From Anaerolineaceae bacterium (lineage in GTDB: Bacteria; Chloroflexota; Anaerolineae; Aggregatilineales; Phototrophicaceae), in the NCBI GenBank assembly GCA_020634115.1, contig JACKCH010000026.1, positions 1 through 41,164 on the forward strand: 41,164 nucleotides of DNA. The letters are read 5' to 3'. The translations under genes and the position numbers were made by a program. The notes beneath the pieces were generated by a model. The model did not search any database and had not been told where the DNA came from. It saw only the letters and a list, made by a program, of their open reading frames with translations. Numbering within the stretch: position 1 is the stretch's first letter; each line of letters begins with the position of its first letter. Positions 7,472 to 16,212 of this stretch are shown here, piece by piece.

Positions 7472-7500
7472 ATTGTAGCACAGCCTTATAGCCGGTTCAA
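7472..7500 (-). promoter_or_regulatory. sigma-70-type promoter of rpsB-tsf
   Basis: On the minus strand, -35 TTGAAC (7495-7500) and -10 TACAAT (7472-7477) are separated by exactly 17 bp. A TG one base before the -10 makes an extended -10. The -35 overlaps the stop codon of the upstream gene (7497-7499), so the promoter is tucked against that gene. Confidence 0.75.
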
Positions 7501-8279
7501 GGTGCGGGCTGTGATTTCTCAGTGTCAGAACTTCCTGCTTCAGCGGCAGGCGTGGATGACGATTTCTCAGTGTCAGAACTTCCTGCTTCAGCGGCAGGTG
7601 TGGATGACGACGATTTCTCCATGTCGGAATTTCCCGCTTCAGAGGCGGGTGTGGATGACGACGATTTCTCCGTGTCAGAACTTCCCGCTTCAGAGGCGGG
7701 TGTGGATGACGACGATTTCTCCGTGTCAGAACTTCCCACTTCAGCGACAGGTGTGGATGATGGCGTCACTATCTCAGAATTTATTACCTCAGCAACGGGT
7801 TCGGATGCCGGTATCTTCGTGTCAGAATCTTTTGTTTCAGCAACGGGTTCGGATGACGCTGTTTCCGCGCCGAAATCCGGAATTTTGGATGGCAGTGGGG
7901 GCAGGCTGGCATCCACATCTTGTAGGAAGGCCAGCGCATCCTCCATCGTGGTAAATGCGCGGAAACGCCCCTGTGCGATCTGTGTGACCACCGACGCCAG
8001 GAAACGCATGAACATGCTTTCCGTGATCACCAGTGACCAGCCCAGATTTGGCTCTTTGGTATGCTGCATGTACTGGTTGATTTTGCCGATGTTAATGCCA
8101 AGTGGGAGCCGGGTTACATCCAGAATGTCCACAATGAGGTGAACCAATGGTGGGTCCCCCTGACGCATCAAATCTGTAATCAGTTTGCTGGTTTCCGCAA
8201 TATCATCCATCTCAACGTTGCCGGATAACCAGTCATGAATCACGCGACCCTTGATAAGCCAATCAACCTTGAAAGGCAT
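7497..8279 (-). CDS. STAS-like domain protein with tandem-repeat Ser/Thr/Glu tail
   Basis: This 260-residue protein starts at 8279, where GGAGG lies seven bases before the ATG; an upstream in-frame start lacks this. Residues 1-125 ('VDWLIKGRVIHDWLSGN', 'VHLIVDILDVTRLPLG', 'FTTMEDALAFLQDVD') look like a STAS/SpoIIAA-like alpha-beta domain as found in small Chloroflexota proteins; I infer this by feel, not by a firm motif. Residues from about 140 are low-complexity, built of 16-17-residue repeats such as 'SSSTPASEAGSSDTEK'. The tail is acidic and probably disordered. No signal peptide is visible. The stop codon overlaps the rpsB promoter. Function is unknown. Confidence 0.7.
   Translation of the reverse strand: MPFKVDWLIKGRVIHDWLSGNVEMDDIAETSKLITDLMRQGDPPLVHLIVDILDVTRLPLGINIGKINQYMQHTKEPNLGWSLVITESMFMRFLASVVTQIAQGRFRAFTTMEDALAFLQDVDASLPPLPSKIPDFGAETASSEPVAETKDSDTKIPASEPVAEVINSEIVTPSSTPVAEVGSSDTEKSSSSTPASEAGSSDTEKSSSSTPASEAGNSDMEKSSSSTPAAEAGSSDTEKSSSTPAAEAGSSDTEKSQPAP
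7513..7764. repeat. tandem repeat, five clear 48-51-bp units inside a coding region
   Basis: The units begin at 7513 (48 bp), 7561, 7612, 7663 and 7714 (51 bp each). More degenerate units continue to about 7860. Every unit is a multiple of three, so copy number can change without a frameshift. This is a minisatellite in the C-terminal half of the minus-strand gene, not a CRISPR: there are no variable spacers. Confidence 0.9.
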
Positions 8280-8424
8280 AGCAGTTCCTCCCTTTTTCTT
8301 AGAAACCATTATCTCAGGTCAAGGATTCGAACGCTCTGTAGAGGCACACCCCCGTATGTCCCCTACAATTAACCTCAACCCCACTTGCCACGTTTGTTAT
8401 CGGTTTTGCGGATTGGTTCTTCTA

Positions 8425-9498
8425 TCAGTCCTTCACGCCGACGATCTGAACGTAGTCAATCTGTTTGATGGTACTCAAATAGACTGTTCCCGGCAGTTCC
8501 GGCCAGAACAGTCCCATAATTGCGCCGAAATCACGCCGCAGGTCAGCGCGGTAGCGCCGTAACACGGTGGTCGTATCCGTGAATGTGTCCAGCACGTTAT
8601 CCGAGTGTTTCAGGTAACTGACCGGGGTAACTCCGGCGGCGTCAAACGCGGTGAAATAGCCTTCGCGGGTGCCAAAATACCAGCTCTGGTTGGTGTAGAA
8701 GTTTTCCAGAAACTTATTTAAGGGCTGGCGCAACGCCGAGTCCAGTAGGCTGAGGGTCGCGCCGGGCTTCAGCATCCGGGCGAACATACCGATTCCCTCC
8801 GCTTTGTGTTCATGGGGGAAATGCCCGGTGACTTCAATTACCCCCACCGCGTCAGCCTGGCCGACCAGATCATCGGTGACCGCCGGGTCGAAAATGTCGC
8901 CTTGGCGGATTTCCACGTTCGTAATGCCCATTTGGGCGATGACCTGTTCCGCGATGGTTTTCTGTTCCGGGCTGATGGTGATGGTCACAATCCGCGCCTG
9001 CGGGAATAGCTGCGCCAGGCGTGCAACCGAGTTACCACGCCCGGTGCCAACTTCTACAATTAGACCATCATCAGGGATGGTGCTGGCAGTAGGCCGCCAC
9101 GCGAGGTCAATCGTGTTGACCTGGGACGTATGCAGCCTCGTCGCCGCTTCGGGGATAGCACGAATTGCGTCGTCGTAAATGCCCACACTGACGCTTAACC
9201 AGGCCTGCCGCATCAACCGCCCGAAGGTTTCGTAAAAATGTTCCGCGTCTTTGACCGGGCGCCCGATAATCGGGTTGAATAGGGCGCCCAGGAATTTTCG
9301 CGTGCGTGCCCCTGCCGTCGTATTGCGATCCGCCTCAGTATAGTAAACGGCTTCGACTACGTCCCGCGCAGCGACGAATTGGCGGGCGAATTCGTCCTTC
9401 TGGGGTAGTGACCAGGCCGCATCAATACGCGGATTGAGTGGAAACTGCTGGTCGAATTCCGGTAACGGCGTTAACAGTGATTGTGCCATATCCTTCAC
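8425..9498 (-). CDS. class I SAM-dependent methyltransferase
   Basis: This 357-residue protein has a central Rossmann methyltransferase domain. Motif I 'IVEVGTGRGNSVARL' is at about residues 147-161, motif II 'ARIVTITISPEQ' follows, then 'IRQGDIFDP' and 'GVIEVTGHFPHEHKAEGI' near the motif IV/V region. The first 140 residues are helical and unassigned, and the end contains 'WPELPGTVYLSTIKQIDY'. Overall size and layout resemble the methyltransferases that act on small molecules or lipids (cyclopropane-synthase or ubiquinone-type). The substrate is unknown. The frame starts with GTG at 9498, with ATG at 9489 as the alternative. It lies 13 bp downstream of rimO and may be cotranscribed. Confidence 0.8.
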   Translation of the reverse strand: MKDMAQSLLTPLPEFDQQFPLNPRIDAAWSLPQKDEFARQFVAARDVVEAVYYTEADRNTTAGARTRKFLGALFNPIIGRPVKDAEHFYETFGRLMRQAWLSVSVGIYDDAIRAIPEAATRLHTSQVNTIDLAWRPTASTIPDDGLIVEVGTGRGNSVARLAQLFPQARIVTITISPEQKTIAEQVIAQMGITNVEIRQGDIFDPAVTDDLVGQADAVGVIEVTGHFPHEHKAEGIGMFARMLKPGATLSLLDSALRQPLNKFLENFYTNQSWYFGTREGYFTAFDAAGVTPVSYLKHSDNVLDTFTDTTTVLRRYRADLRRDFGAIMGLFWPELPGTVYLSTIKQIDYVQIVGVKD

Positions 9499-9511
9499 TA
9501 CCCCTCTCGGA

Positions 9512-10954
9512 TCAGTGTTTGTCGCTGAGGCTAATCATGCCTTCCGTGATGATCTGCCCCGGCTGAATAATAATCGGTGGGGTGACTTCCGCAGTGGCGA
9601 TCAGATCGTAGGCGGTAGCGCCGGTCACACGCACGGGTACAATTTCACCGACGGGTAATTCCCCTTCGACCAAGACGTATCCATCAATCTCCGGTGCATC
9701 CCGGTAGCTGCGTCCAACACTCAAGATGCCCTCGACCGGATTGCCGTCCTCGTCTTCACCTTGCCCATGCCCCTCTACCAGTATATCCAACATTTTGCCA
9801 ACCAGCGCCTGATTTTTAGCCAGACTGATGCCTTGTTGCAGGGACATTACACGATTGTAACGTTCTTGCTTGACGGAATCGGGGACAGGATGGGGTAAAT
9901 CGGCGCTGGGCGTGCCTTCTTCATGGGAATATGTGAATGCCCCGACGCGGTCAAACTGCAAATCACGGATGAATTGGAGCAGTGCCTCGAACTCGGTTTC
10001 AGTCTCACCGGGGTAGCCGACGATGAACGTTGTGCGCACCGCTAAATGCGGGATCGTCTCGCGGAGTTTGCCAACCGTCTCGTAAACCCATTCAATTTTG
10101 GCCGGGCGCTTCATACGTTTGAGCGTTTCACGGTGGCCGTGCTGTAAGGGCATATCCAGGTAGGGCAGAATCTGGGGATGCGTCGCCATCGTCTCCATCA
10201 GGCGCGGCGTGACATACCCTGGATAGGCATACATGACCCGAATCCAGGGGATCGCGGGCGCGGCGGCGATAATTGAGTCCAGCAGGTGCGCCAGGCCGTC
10301 TTTCATGCCCAGGTCGTACCCGTAATCGGTGGTATCCTGCGCGATGAGAATCAATTCTTTGATGCCACGTTCCTGTAAAGCCACTGCTTCTGCCACCACC
10401 GACTCCACCGGGCGGCTGACGGCTGTTCCCTTGATTTTGGGGATGGCACAGAAGGCACATGGGCGGCGGCAGCCATCCGCAATTTTGAGGTAGGCACTGG
10501 CCCCCTGCACGCTGGCACGCAGCACGCCGCGTTCATCCAGGCCGACGACATTCGCCTCCGTAGGCAGGTGATACAGCGGTTCGGGGTGTGTGCGATTCCG
10601 CAGCCGGGTGATGAGGTCGAAAATATCCATCCAACGGCGCGTGCCGATCACGCCGTCCAACCCTGGCACGTCGCGCACCAGTTGTTCGCCGTACCGCTGT
10701 GAAAGACACCCGGCGGCGATCACCATCTGGCCGTTCTTCTTCAGGTCAACCAGTTCGCGCAGGGCGTCAATGGATTCCTGTTTGGCGTTATCAATGAAGC
10801 CGCAGGTATTCACGATCAGCACTTCGGCTCCCTGGGGGGTATCCGTACCGTGCATCCCGTTCTGACCGAGCAGTTGGGCAATGCTCTCCGAATCCACTGT
10901 GTTTTTAGAACAGCCGAGGCTGAGGAGATAGTAATTGTTTTTATGTGGGGGCAT
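9512..10954 (-). CDS. rimO: ribosomal protein S12 methylthiotransferase RimO
   Basis: This 480-residue radical-SAM enzyme adds a methylthio group to the conserved Asp of ribosomal protein S12. The N-terminal UPF0004 domain supplies the auxiliary cluster ligands C15, C51 and C83 ('SLGCSKNTVDSE', 'NTCGFIDNAKQES', 'GCLSQRYG'). The radical-SAM CxxxCxxC is C162/C166/C169 ('GCRRPCAFCAIPKIKG'). The TRAM-like C-terminal domain runs from about 400. 'SLGCSKNTVDSE' and 'GCRRPCAFCAIP' point to RimO rather than MiaB. It is somewhat longer than the 441-residue E. coli protein. No clear Shine-Dalgarno sequence precedes the ATG. Confidence 0.96.
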   Translation of the reverse strand: MPPHKNNYYLLSLGCSKNTVDSESIAQLLGQNGMHGTDTPQGAEVLIVNTCGFIDNAKQESIDALRELVDLKKNGQMVIAAGCLSQRYGEQLVRDVPGLDGVIGTRRWMDIFDLITRLRNRTHPEPLYHLPTEANVVGLDERGVLRASVQGASAYLKIADGCRRPCAFCAIPKIKGTAVSRPVESVVAEAVALQERGIKELILIAQDTTDYGYDLGMKDGLAHLLDSIIAAAPAIPWIRVMYAYPGYVTPRLMETMATHPQILPYLDMPLQHGHRETLKRMKRPAKIEWVYETVGKLRETIPHLAVRTTFIVGYPGETETEFEALLQFIRDLQFDRVGAFTYSHEEGTPSADLPHPVPDSVKQERYNRVMSLQQGISLAKNQALVGKMLDILVEGHGQGEDEDGNPVEGILSVGRSYRDAPEIDGYVLVEGELPVGEIVPVRVTGATAYDLIATAEVTPPIIIQPGQIITEGMISLSDKH

Positions 10955-11076
10955 GGATTTCGTCTTGGGCTAGTTTCGCATGTTCCCGTGATTGTACCCG
11001 TCGTTCCAGATTTGGGCTATAGGCTGATTGGGGGAGAGGCATCCTATAAAAGGGGATGTAGCGATGTTTTATGGGC

Positions 11077-11105
11077 GTAGAGGAAGGTCTTAGACTCTCC
11101 TCTAC
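11077..11105. repeat. REP-like palindrome, possible terminator of the VanW gene
   Basis: GTAGAGGA (11077-11084) pairs perfectly with TCCTCTAC (11098-11105), and the inner part pairs imperfectly. It looks like a diverged copy of the perfect palindromes with inner word GGGTCTCAGACCC at 29245 and 37661. It lies about 20 bp downstream of the VanW stop on the minus strand but has no T-run. Confidence 0.6.
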
Positions 11106-11125
11106 ATCCATGCAATTCCAAATGT

Positions 11126-12979
11126 CTACCCATTCTGCAGAAGCGGGCTGTCCGGTGCGACCTCAATCACACTCGCCCAGGGTAGATAATGAGTGTAGAT
11201 GCTTTCCTCCCGAATCAGGTTGCCGCTAGCATCCAGGATGCGGCGCGTAAATGTCACATCTGCGCCTTCCTTTGCCCAATCCACCTGTTGCTGCTGCTCC
11301 CCGCGTAGTTCTGGGTTGGCCTGATAGCGGGTGGGCAGTGGCGACGTGATGTTGCGGATGGTCGGCCCTTCCATGACCACCTGCCGCCCTGGATTGGTGC
11401 TGTAAAAACGGAACTGAATCGAATCATTGGCCGGGTAGATGGCCGTTTCAATCAACAGGTGATAGGGCGTGTCGTTCACGAAGCGGAAATCCGCTGTCGG
11501 CTGGAAAATCGCGGCGTCCAATCCTGGCTGGCTGCCGATTTCGTAGTAGCCCACCCGGTAGCCGTGTGAATTGCGCTCGACAATCGGGAATCCGGCCAGC
11601 AGTGCCGCCCTAAACGCGGTGGTACTCACCTGACATACCCCGCCGCCAACGCCGGTCACGGTCTGTCCGCCGAAGATGATCTTGCCGTCTACAAAGCCAG
11701 TTTCCAGGCTGATGTCCCCGAGGATATGGTTGAATGAGAATTCCTCACCGGGGGCGATAATCACGCCGTCGAATTTGGAGGCCGCCACCGCGATATTGGT
11801 GCGGCGGTTAAAGGTTGAGCCGGTGTAATAGGTGGTGGCCTCCGCGACGAGTTGTGTGATGCCGAGTTCCGCCGCTGACGAATTGTCGTGATACTGAGGT
11901 AGTGTATAGGCAAAGGCCATCGGCACGACGCGGTTGGTCGTGCTGAAAATGCCGTTTTTCATCTGGTTGAGCGTTTCGGCCACATCCAGTTCACGACCGT
12001 TGGCGCTGTGCTGGATGATTTCAATCTGGCGCGTGTCCTCATTGAAGTGGAAATGGGCGTTTTGCGGTAGGGTGATGAGTCCCGGCGCGAGGGTTTGCAG
12101 GTAAGTCTGGAAGGCGTCAGCGTTGATGTCCACGTCATAGCGCTGTAATCCGCCATCATCCACCAGCGAAATCATCAGCACCGAGGCGATCTGGTCTACG
12201 CTGGCCGTCCAGGGGCCAAGCTGATTCCCGGCCTGATCCTGCGCGATGAGCGTGACCGGGCCGGACAGCGCGACCCGGATTTTCGCGGCGGCTTCTTCTT
12301 CACCCCACACCTGCGGCGGCCACTCGTTAATCACCAGCGGAATCTGTGCGCCGGTGGTCAACTGCATCACCATGGCGTCCAACTGACTCAGGGTGGCGGC
12401 GATGTCTACCCGCCGCCCGGTGACGCCGGGCGTAGTGGCAACTGTCAGGCCGGAAAGTGTCAGCGTAGCGTTCACGGCGGGCTGGTTGATTGTTTGGGCA
12501 ATTTCCGCCAGCTTATCCGCCGCGATTTGCTGGTCATAGCGGATAATCGGCGCGACGCTGCGCCCGTTGAACCACGCGCTGGCCTGCTGAACGATGTCCT
12601 CCAGGATGCTGCCGGTATGCCCGTAGTCGAAGGCCTCGTCTACGGTGGCGGGGATGTCAAAAGACACGCCCAGATCACCTGCTGTCACCTGCCAGAAATG
12701 ATCGCCATCCCGAAACGTGAATACGGCTTCGGTATCATAGGTAAAATGATTGGCGAGCGCCCCTTCCGCCTCTGCGCGGGTCATCCCCCCCAGGGCGACG
12801 CCATAGGTGGCGACTCCCGGCACAATGCGCGTCGCGTAGCGCATCTCAAATGCGGCCAGGAATGCCCCCAATGCCAGCAGCAGCAGAATCGCGCCGCTGA
12901 TAAACAGGATCGGCAGACGGATCAACCAGGGATTGAGTCCAGGCTGCGCTGTGGGACGGTGAACAGGGTACTCAGCCAT
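11126..12979 (-). CDS. VanW-family membrane-anchored wall protein
   Basis: This 617-residue protein has one N-terminal membrane segment (about residues 19-45) and a large extracytoplasmic part. Two repeats of a peptidoglycan-binding-like (PG_binding_4) domain precede the VanW domain at about 375-510. That domain is recognised by 'TNIAVAASKFDGVIIAPGEEFSFN' in pieces ('GEEFSFNHILG'), 'GGGVCQVSTTAF' and 'ERNSHGYRVGYY'. A C-terminal G5-like or beta-rich region follows. VanW proteins were named from vancomycin-resistance clusters, but the family is widespread and its biochemical activity is not settled. It probably acts on or binds the cell wall. It is 5 bp downstream of a small charged protein gene and probably cotranscribed. 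Confidence 0.9.
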   Translation of the reverse strand: MAEYPVHRPTAQPGLNPWLIRLPILFISGAILLLLALGAFLAAFEMRYATRIVPGVATYGVALGGMTRAEAEGALANHFTYDTEAVFTFRDGDHFWQVTAGDLGVSFDIPATVDEAFDYGHTGSILEDIVQQASAWFNGRSVAPIIRYDQQIAADKLAEIAQTINQPAVNATLTLSGLTVATTPGVTGRRVDIAATLSQLDAMVMQLTTGAQIPLVINEWPPQVWGEEEAAAKIRVALSGPVTLIAQDQAGNQLGPWTASVDQIASVLMISLVDDGGLQRYDVDINADAFQTYLQTLAPGLITLPQNAHFHFNEDTRQIEIIQHSANGRELDVAETLNQMKNGIFSTTNRVVPMAFAYTLPQYHDNSSAAELGITQLVAEATTYYTGSTFNRRTNIAVAASKFDGVIIAPGEEFSFNHILGDISLETGFVDGKIIFGGQTVTGVGGGVCQVSTTAFRAALLAGFPIVERNSHGYRVGYYEIGSQPGLDAAIFQPTADFRFVNDTPYHLLIETAIYPANDSIQFRFYSTNPGRQVVMEGPTIRNITSPLPTRYQANPELRGEQQQQVDWAKEGADVTFTRRILDASGNLIREESIYTHYLPWASVIEVAPDSPLLQNG

Positions 12980-12984
12980 TGAAT

Positions 12985-13263
12985 TTAACCACCACTCTCA
13001 TACTGTTCGACAATTTTCTCCGCTTTTTTGTATTCGTCTGAGCCTTCTGCAGCGCTGTCCAGGACTTTAGAGGCTTCTAAATACTGCTCCAGTGTGATCT
13101 TCTGATCCTGGGCGCGTTCCTTCTCGTGCATGGCGGCTGAAAGCTGAATCTGCTCCTCGTCGCTCATCGTGCCGTGCGCCTCAATCATCTTCTTAATGTC
13201 ATCGTCGCTCAATTTGCCTTGTGAGTTCAACTGCGCCTTCAGTTTATCGAACGTTTCAGACAT
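12985..13263 (-). CDS. small charged helical protein, unknown
   Basis: This 92-residue soluble protein is rich in Lys, Glu, Asp and Gln and predicted to be mostly helical ('DDIKKMIEAHGTMSDEEQIQLSAAMHE' in pieces; 'YKKAEKIVEQYESGG' at the end). It has no Cys, no Trp and no membrane segment. The ATG at 13263 has GGAGG about 10 nt upstream, a good site. It precedes the VanW gene by 5 bp, so it is likely the first gene of a two-gene operon. No family is recognised. Confidence 0.65.
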   Translation of the reverse strand: MSETFDKLKAQLNSQGKLSDDDIKKMIEAHGTMSDEEQIQLSAAMHEKERAQDQKITLEQYLEASKVLDSAAEGSDEYKKAEKIVEQYESGG

Positions 13264-13425
13264 ATGTAATCTTTCCTCCAGGGTAGGGGTGAGTGGGTCT
13301 ATCCAATCTGGCCTATTGTACCATCAAAGTTGCCTCCAACAGTGAATTTTATAACAGCCATCGTATGCGCGATGATGAGAAAAAGTGTAGAGTTGGGCAT
13401 GGCGGTCTGTCTGAATGGAGGACTT

Positions 13426-14862
13426 ATGTTTCGCAGGCGTTATGTTTGGATGATCGTACTCTTTTTATGTGTGCTGGCTGTGCCAGTTGCGGCGCAGAGT
13501 GACCCGCCGTTGCTGATTCTGGCGAGCGGTGACTTGTGGGCCTGGGATGAAACCACCCATGTGCTGCGCCCACTCACAACGGGCGGGTCCCATTTTACGC
13601 CGGTGCTGTCACCCGACGGGGGGCGGGTGGCCTATACCGCATACCCGGACATCGTTGTGGATGCACTGCAACGGGTGGGGGGGATTGGCGGCGGCCCACT
13701 GCCGAAAGACATCTGGGTGCTGGATATGCCTGATGGCGTGAATTTTCATGTCGCTCAGCAGCCTGCCGACGCCTCTTTCTTCATGGAGGGCGTGCCGGAT
13801 AGAGCAATGATTCGTTCGCGTCCGGCCTGGTCGCCGGATGGCACATGGCTGGCCTGGACAGAAGCTCTGTACCCGGAATGGATACCCCAACTAACGCTTT
13901 ATAACTTCCAGACCGGGGACATACGCACGATTGTCACGGGTCTGCCGCAGCAGGGCGGTGTTCCCGATGTGTTGAATGTCCTATGGGCGGAAGCTGGGCT
14001 GGTATTGCAGAGTACGGCCTATGAACCGGAAACCAGCACATGGCAAAACACATTTCTGGTCTATGATGTCATCGGAACCCTGTTGAGGGAAATTCCGCTG
14101 GGAGCCAGTACCGAGCGATTTATGGTGTATGACACGCTGGTCAATGTCGCCGGACAGGAGATGATCGGTGTTCTCTACAATACTGGCGATTGGGATATGT
14201 TTGATCTGCAAACAGGGGGCGGACGTCCTGCGTCCACGCCGGAACTGTACAACACCGCCGCGCCCGACTCTTTGCTGACGGTGCGCTTTCTGGCCGGTGC
14301 GGGCAGTGAGATGGATCAAGCCTGGCTGGTGAATGCGGCTGGTGCTACGGTGAGCGATCCGATTAATCTGGGCTATACCGGGCTTGATTACATCACGCTT
14401 TCGCCCGACGGTGGGGCGGCGGCGTATACGGCCTTTAACCCGGAGAGTAAGGTGTTTGACCCGAACATCACGGTCTGGCGAAACGGTCAGACTACCACCG
14501 TCATCCTCCCGGACGATGCGTTTATCGGGGGCTTCCTATGGGGGCAGACCGGGTGGCGTATTACCTACTCTGAGGTTGAGGGTGTGCCGGCTGGTTTTTC
14601 GTGTCCGGGGACACTGCCGCCCACGCTGACAGTGGGGGACAAAGGGCAGGTGATTCCCGGTAGCGGGCCGAATAACCTGCGGGTTGAAGCCTCGACTCGT
14701 GGGGCGTGGGTGGGTTCGATCCCGGAGAACGGGATTTTTACCGTGACCGCCGGTCCGGTCTGCGGTGACGGTCTGGTGTGGTGGCTGGTGGATTACAACG
14801 GGCAATCCGGCTGGACGGCAGAAAGTCAGGGGGACACGTATTTCTTGCAGCCAGTGCATTGA
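13426..14862 (+). CDS. secreted beta-propeller (TolB/WD40-like) protein with C-terminal SH3-like domain
   Basis: This 478-residue protein starts at 13426: GGAGG lies five bases upstream and the ATG begins a clean signal peptide ('MFRRRYVWMIVLFLCVLAVP', cleavage near 'VAAQ'). An upstream extension to 13330 has neither. The body has repeated PD40-type blades ('HFTPVLSPDGGRVAYTAYPD', 'SRPAWSPDGTWLAWTEALY', 'YITLSPDGGAAAYTAFNP'). The last ~75 residues form a bacterial SH3-like domain ('NNLRVEASTRGAWVGSI', 'WWLVDYNGQSGWTAES'). It is likely extracytoplasmic, binding wall or glycan; no enzymatic residues are recognised. A related secreted propeller protein begins at 40159. Confidence 0.8.
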   Translation: MFRRRYVWMIVLFLCVLAVPVAAQSDPPLLILASGDLWAWDETTHVLRPLTTGGSHFTPVLSPDGGRVAYTAYPDIVVDALQRVGGIGGGPLPKDIWVLDMPDGVNFHVAQQPADASFFMEGVPDRAMIRSRPAWSPDGTWLAWTEALYPEWIPQLTLYNFQTGDIRTIVTGLPQQGGVPDVLNVLWAEAGLVLQSTAYEPETSTWQNTFLVYDVIGTLLREIPLGASTERFMVYDTLVNVAGQEMIGVLYNTGDWDMFDLQTGGGRPASTPELYNTAAPDSLLTVRFLAGAGSEMDQAWLVNAAGATVSDPINLGYTGLDYITLSPDGGAAAYTAFNPESKVFDPNITVWRNGQTTTVILPDDAFIGGFLWGQTGWRITYSEVEGVPAGFSCPGTLPPTLTVGDKGQVIPGSGPNNLRVEASTRGAWVGSIPENGIFTVTAGPVCGDGLVWWLVDYNGQSGWTAESQGDTYFLQPVH

Positions 14863-14985
14863 GGTTTCCCTACGATTATCGGGCGGCGAAGGGGCGTTTG
14901 CGCTACGTCCCGGCATTTTCAGTGGAAAGCCCCTTCTCATAATGATAAAATGCGGTTTTAGGACTGAGATAAAAGGGTATAGATC

Positions 14986-15966
14986 ATGCAAAAGACGTTC
15001 GACTGGGGCAGCCAGAAGATCATTGTCACCGGGGGGGGCGGGTTCCTGGGGAGTCATCTTGTCGCGCATCTTGAAAGCCTGGGGGCGGGCAGGGTGGTTG
15101 TCCCGCGCAGCCAGGACTACGATTTGCGTGAAAAAGAGGCTGTCGTGCAGCTTTATGCTGACCACCCGGATGCTACAATGGTGATTCACCTGGCGGCAGT
15201 CGTCGGGGGGATTGGCGCGAACCGGGCGCATCCGGGCATGTTTTTCTATGACAACCTGATGATGGGAACGCTGCTGCTGGAATATGCTCGCCGCGCGGGT
15301 GTCCCCAAGTTCGTCGGCATCGGGACGATTTGCAGTTACCCCAAATACACACCGATTCCCTTCAAAGAGGATGATTTGTGGAACGGCTACCCGGAAGAAA
15401 CTAACGCGCCTTACGGGTTAGCGAAGAAAATGCTGCTGGTGCAAAGCCAGGCCTATCGTCAGGAGTATGGCTATAACGCCATTCACCTGCTGCCGGTGAA
15501 CCTGTACGGGCCGGGCGACAACTTCGACCCGGAAACCGCGCATGTCATCCCGGATATGATTCGCAAAATGTTGGATGCGAAAGAGCGGGCCGTACCGTAT
15601 GTCACGCTGTTTGGCGACGGCACACCGACGCGGGAATTTCTGTATGTGAAAGACGCGGCGGAGGGTATCGCGCTGGCGGCGGCGGCTTATAACGATCCCG
15701 AACCGGTCAATATCGGCAGCGCGTTTGAGATTAGCATCAAAGATTTGGCGGAAACCATCGCCCGTGTGGTAGGCTTTTCGGGTGAACTGCGCTGGGATAC
15801 CAGCAAGCCCAACGGTCAGCCGCGCCGCAAGCTGGATGTCAGCCGGGCGGAGGAGGCTTTCGGCTTCTGTTCGCATGTATCCTTCGCGGATGGCCTGCGC
15901 GAAACCGTAGATTGGTATCTGGCGCAGCGCTCTATAACTCCTGAATCCACGCTTAGCGGGTCATAA
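14986..15966 (+). CDS. GDP-L-fucose synthase-like NAD-dependent epimerase/reductase
   Basis: This 326-residue short-chain dehydrogenase is of the extended type. The Rossmann motif 'GGGGFLGSHLVAHL' is at about residues 15-28. The family stretch is 'HLAAVVGGIGANRAHPGMF' with 'MFFYDNLMMGTLLLEYAR'. The catalytic Ser is in 'GTICSYPK', and the Tyr/Lys pair is in 'YGLAKKMLL'. 'VNLYGPGDNF' follows. This combination is typical of GDP-L-fucose synthase (Fcl/WcaG), which converts GDP-4-keto-6-deoxymannose to GDP-fucose. A GDP-mannose 4,6-dehydratase is not in the window, so the exact sugar is not proven. AAGGG about eight bases upstream of the ATG serves as ribosome site. Confidence 0.87.
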   Translation: MQKTFDWGSQKIIVTGGGGFLGSHLVAHLESLGAGRVVVPRSQDYDLREKEAVVQLYADHPDATMVIHLAAVVGGIGANRAHPGMFFYDNLMMGTLLLEYARRAGVPKFVGIGTICSYPKYTPIPFKEDDLWNGYPEETNAPYGLAKKMLLVQSQAYRQEYGYNAIHLLPVNLYGPGDNFDPETAHVIPDMIRKMLDAKERAVPYVTLFGDGTPTREFLYVKDAAEGIALAAAAYNDPEPVNIGSAFEISIKDLAETIARVVGFSGELRWDTSKPNGQPRRKLDVSRAEEAFGFCSHVSFADGLRETVDWYLAQRSITPESTLSGS

Positions 15967-15996
15967 CTGGTCACAACGGACATATTTGAACCCCTC

Positions 15997-16035
15997 TAAC
16001 AGGCTGTGTGTACCATTTTTAGCACCAGCCTGTTA
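15997..16035 (+). terminator. hairpin after the epimerase gene, probable terminator
   Basis: A perfect 10-bp stem, TAACAGGCTG (15997-16006) with CAGCCTGTTA (16026-16035), has a 19-nt loop. It is followed by AAAATTTT rather than a clean T-run. It sits 30 bp after the epimerase stop, so the downstream ABC genes probably have their own promoter. Confidence 0.5.
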
Positions 16036-16040
16036 AAATT

Positions 16041-16069
16041 TTGCAATTCAGGCTTAATTAAGGCACAAT
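16041..16069 (+). promoter_or_regulatory. weak candidate promoter for the ABC ATPase pair
   Basis: TTGCAA (16041-16046) and CACAAT (16064-16069) are 17 bp apart. Each matches the consensus at only about four of six positions. Distance to the gene start is about 145 bp. Confidence 0.25.
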
Positions 16070-16212
16070 AACCCCTGTTTCAAAGGTCAGGCGCTGGTCT
16101 TTGATCCTGATTCATAGAATACAATGGAACATCAACAGCCTGACTATATAGAATTGTGATTTTATGTAAAGAAAACCTAATAGTAGGTTTCAGTTGTAGG
16201 AGGATAAGGCTT

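Noticed and set aside
7513..7764. CRISPR array
   Set aside because: Units are contiguous, coding and 48-51 bp with no variable spacers.
7522..8142. 206-codon plus-strand open frame through the tandem repeat
   Set aside because: It is open only because repeat units are multiples of three; the minus-strand gene has the good ribosome site and a folded N-terminal domain.
13330..13425. Upstream start for the secreted beta-propeller protein
   Set aside because: The signal peptide and GGAGG both point to the ATG at 13426.
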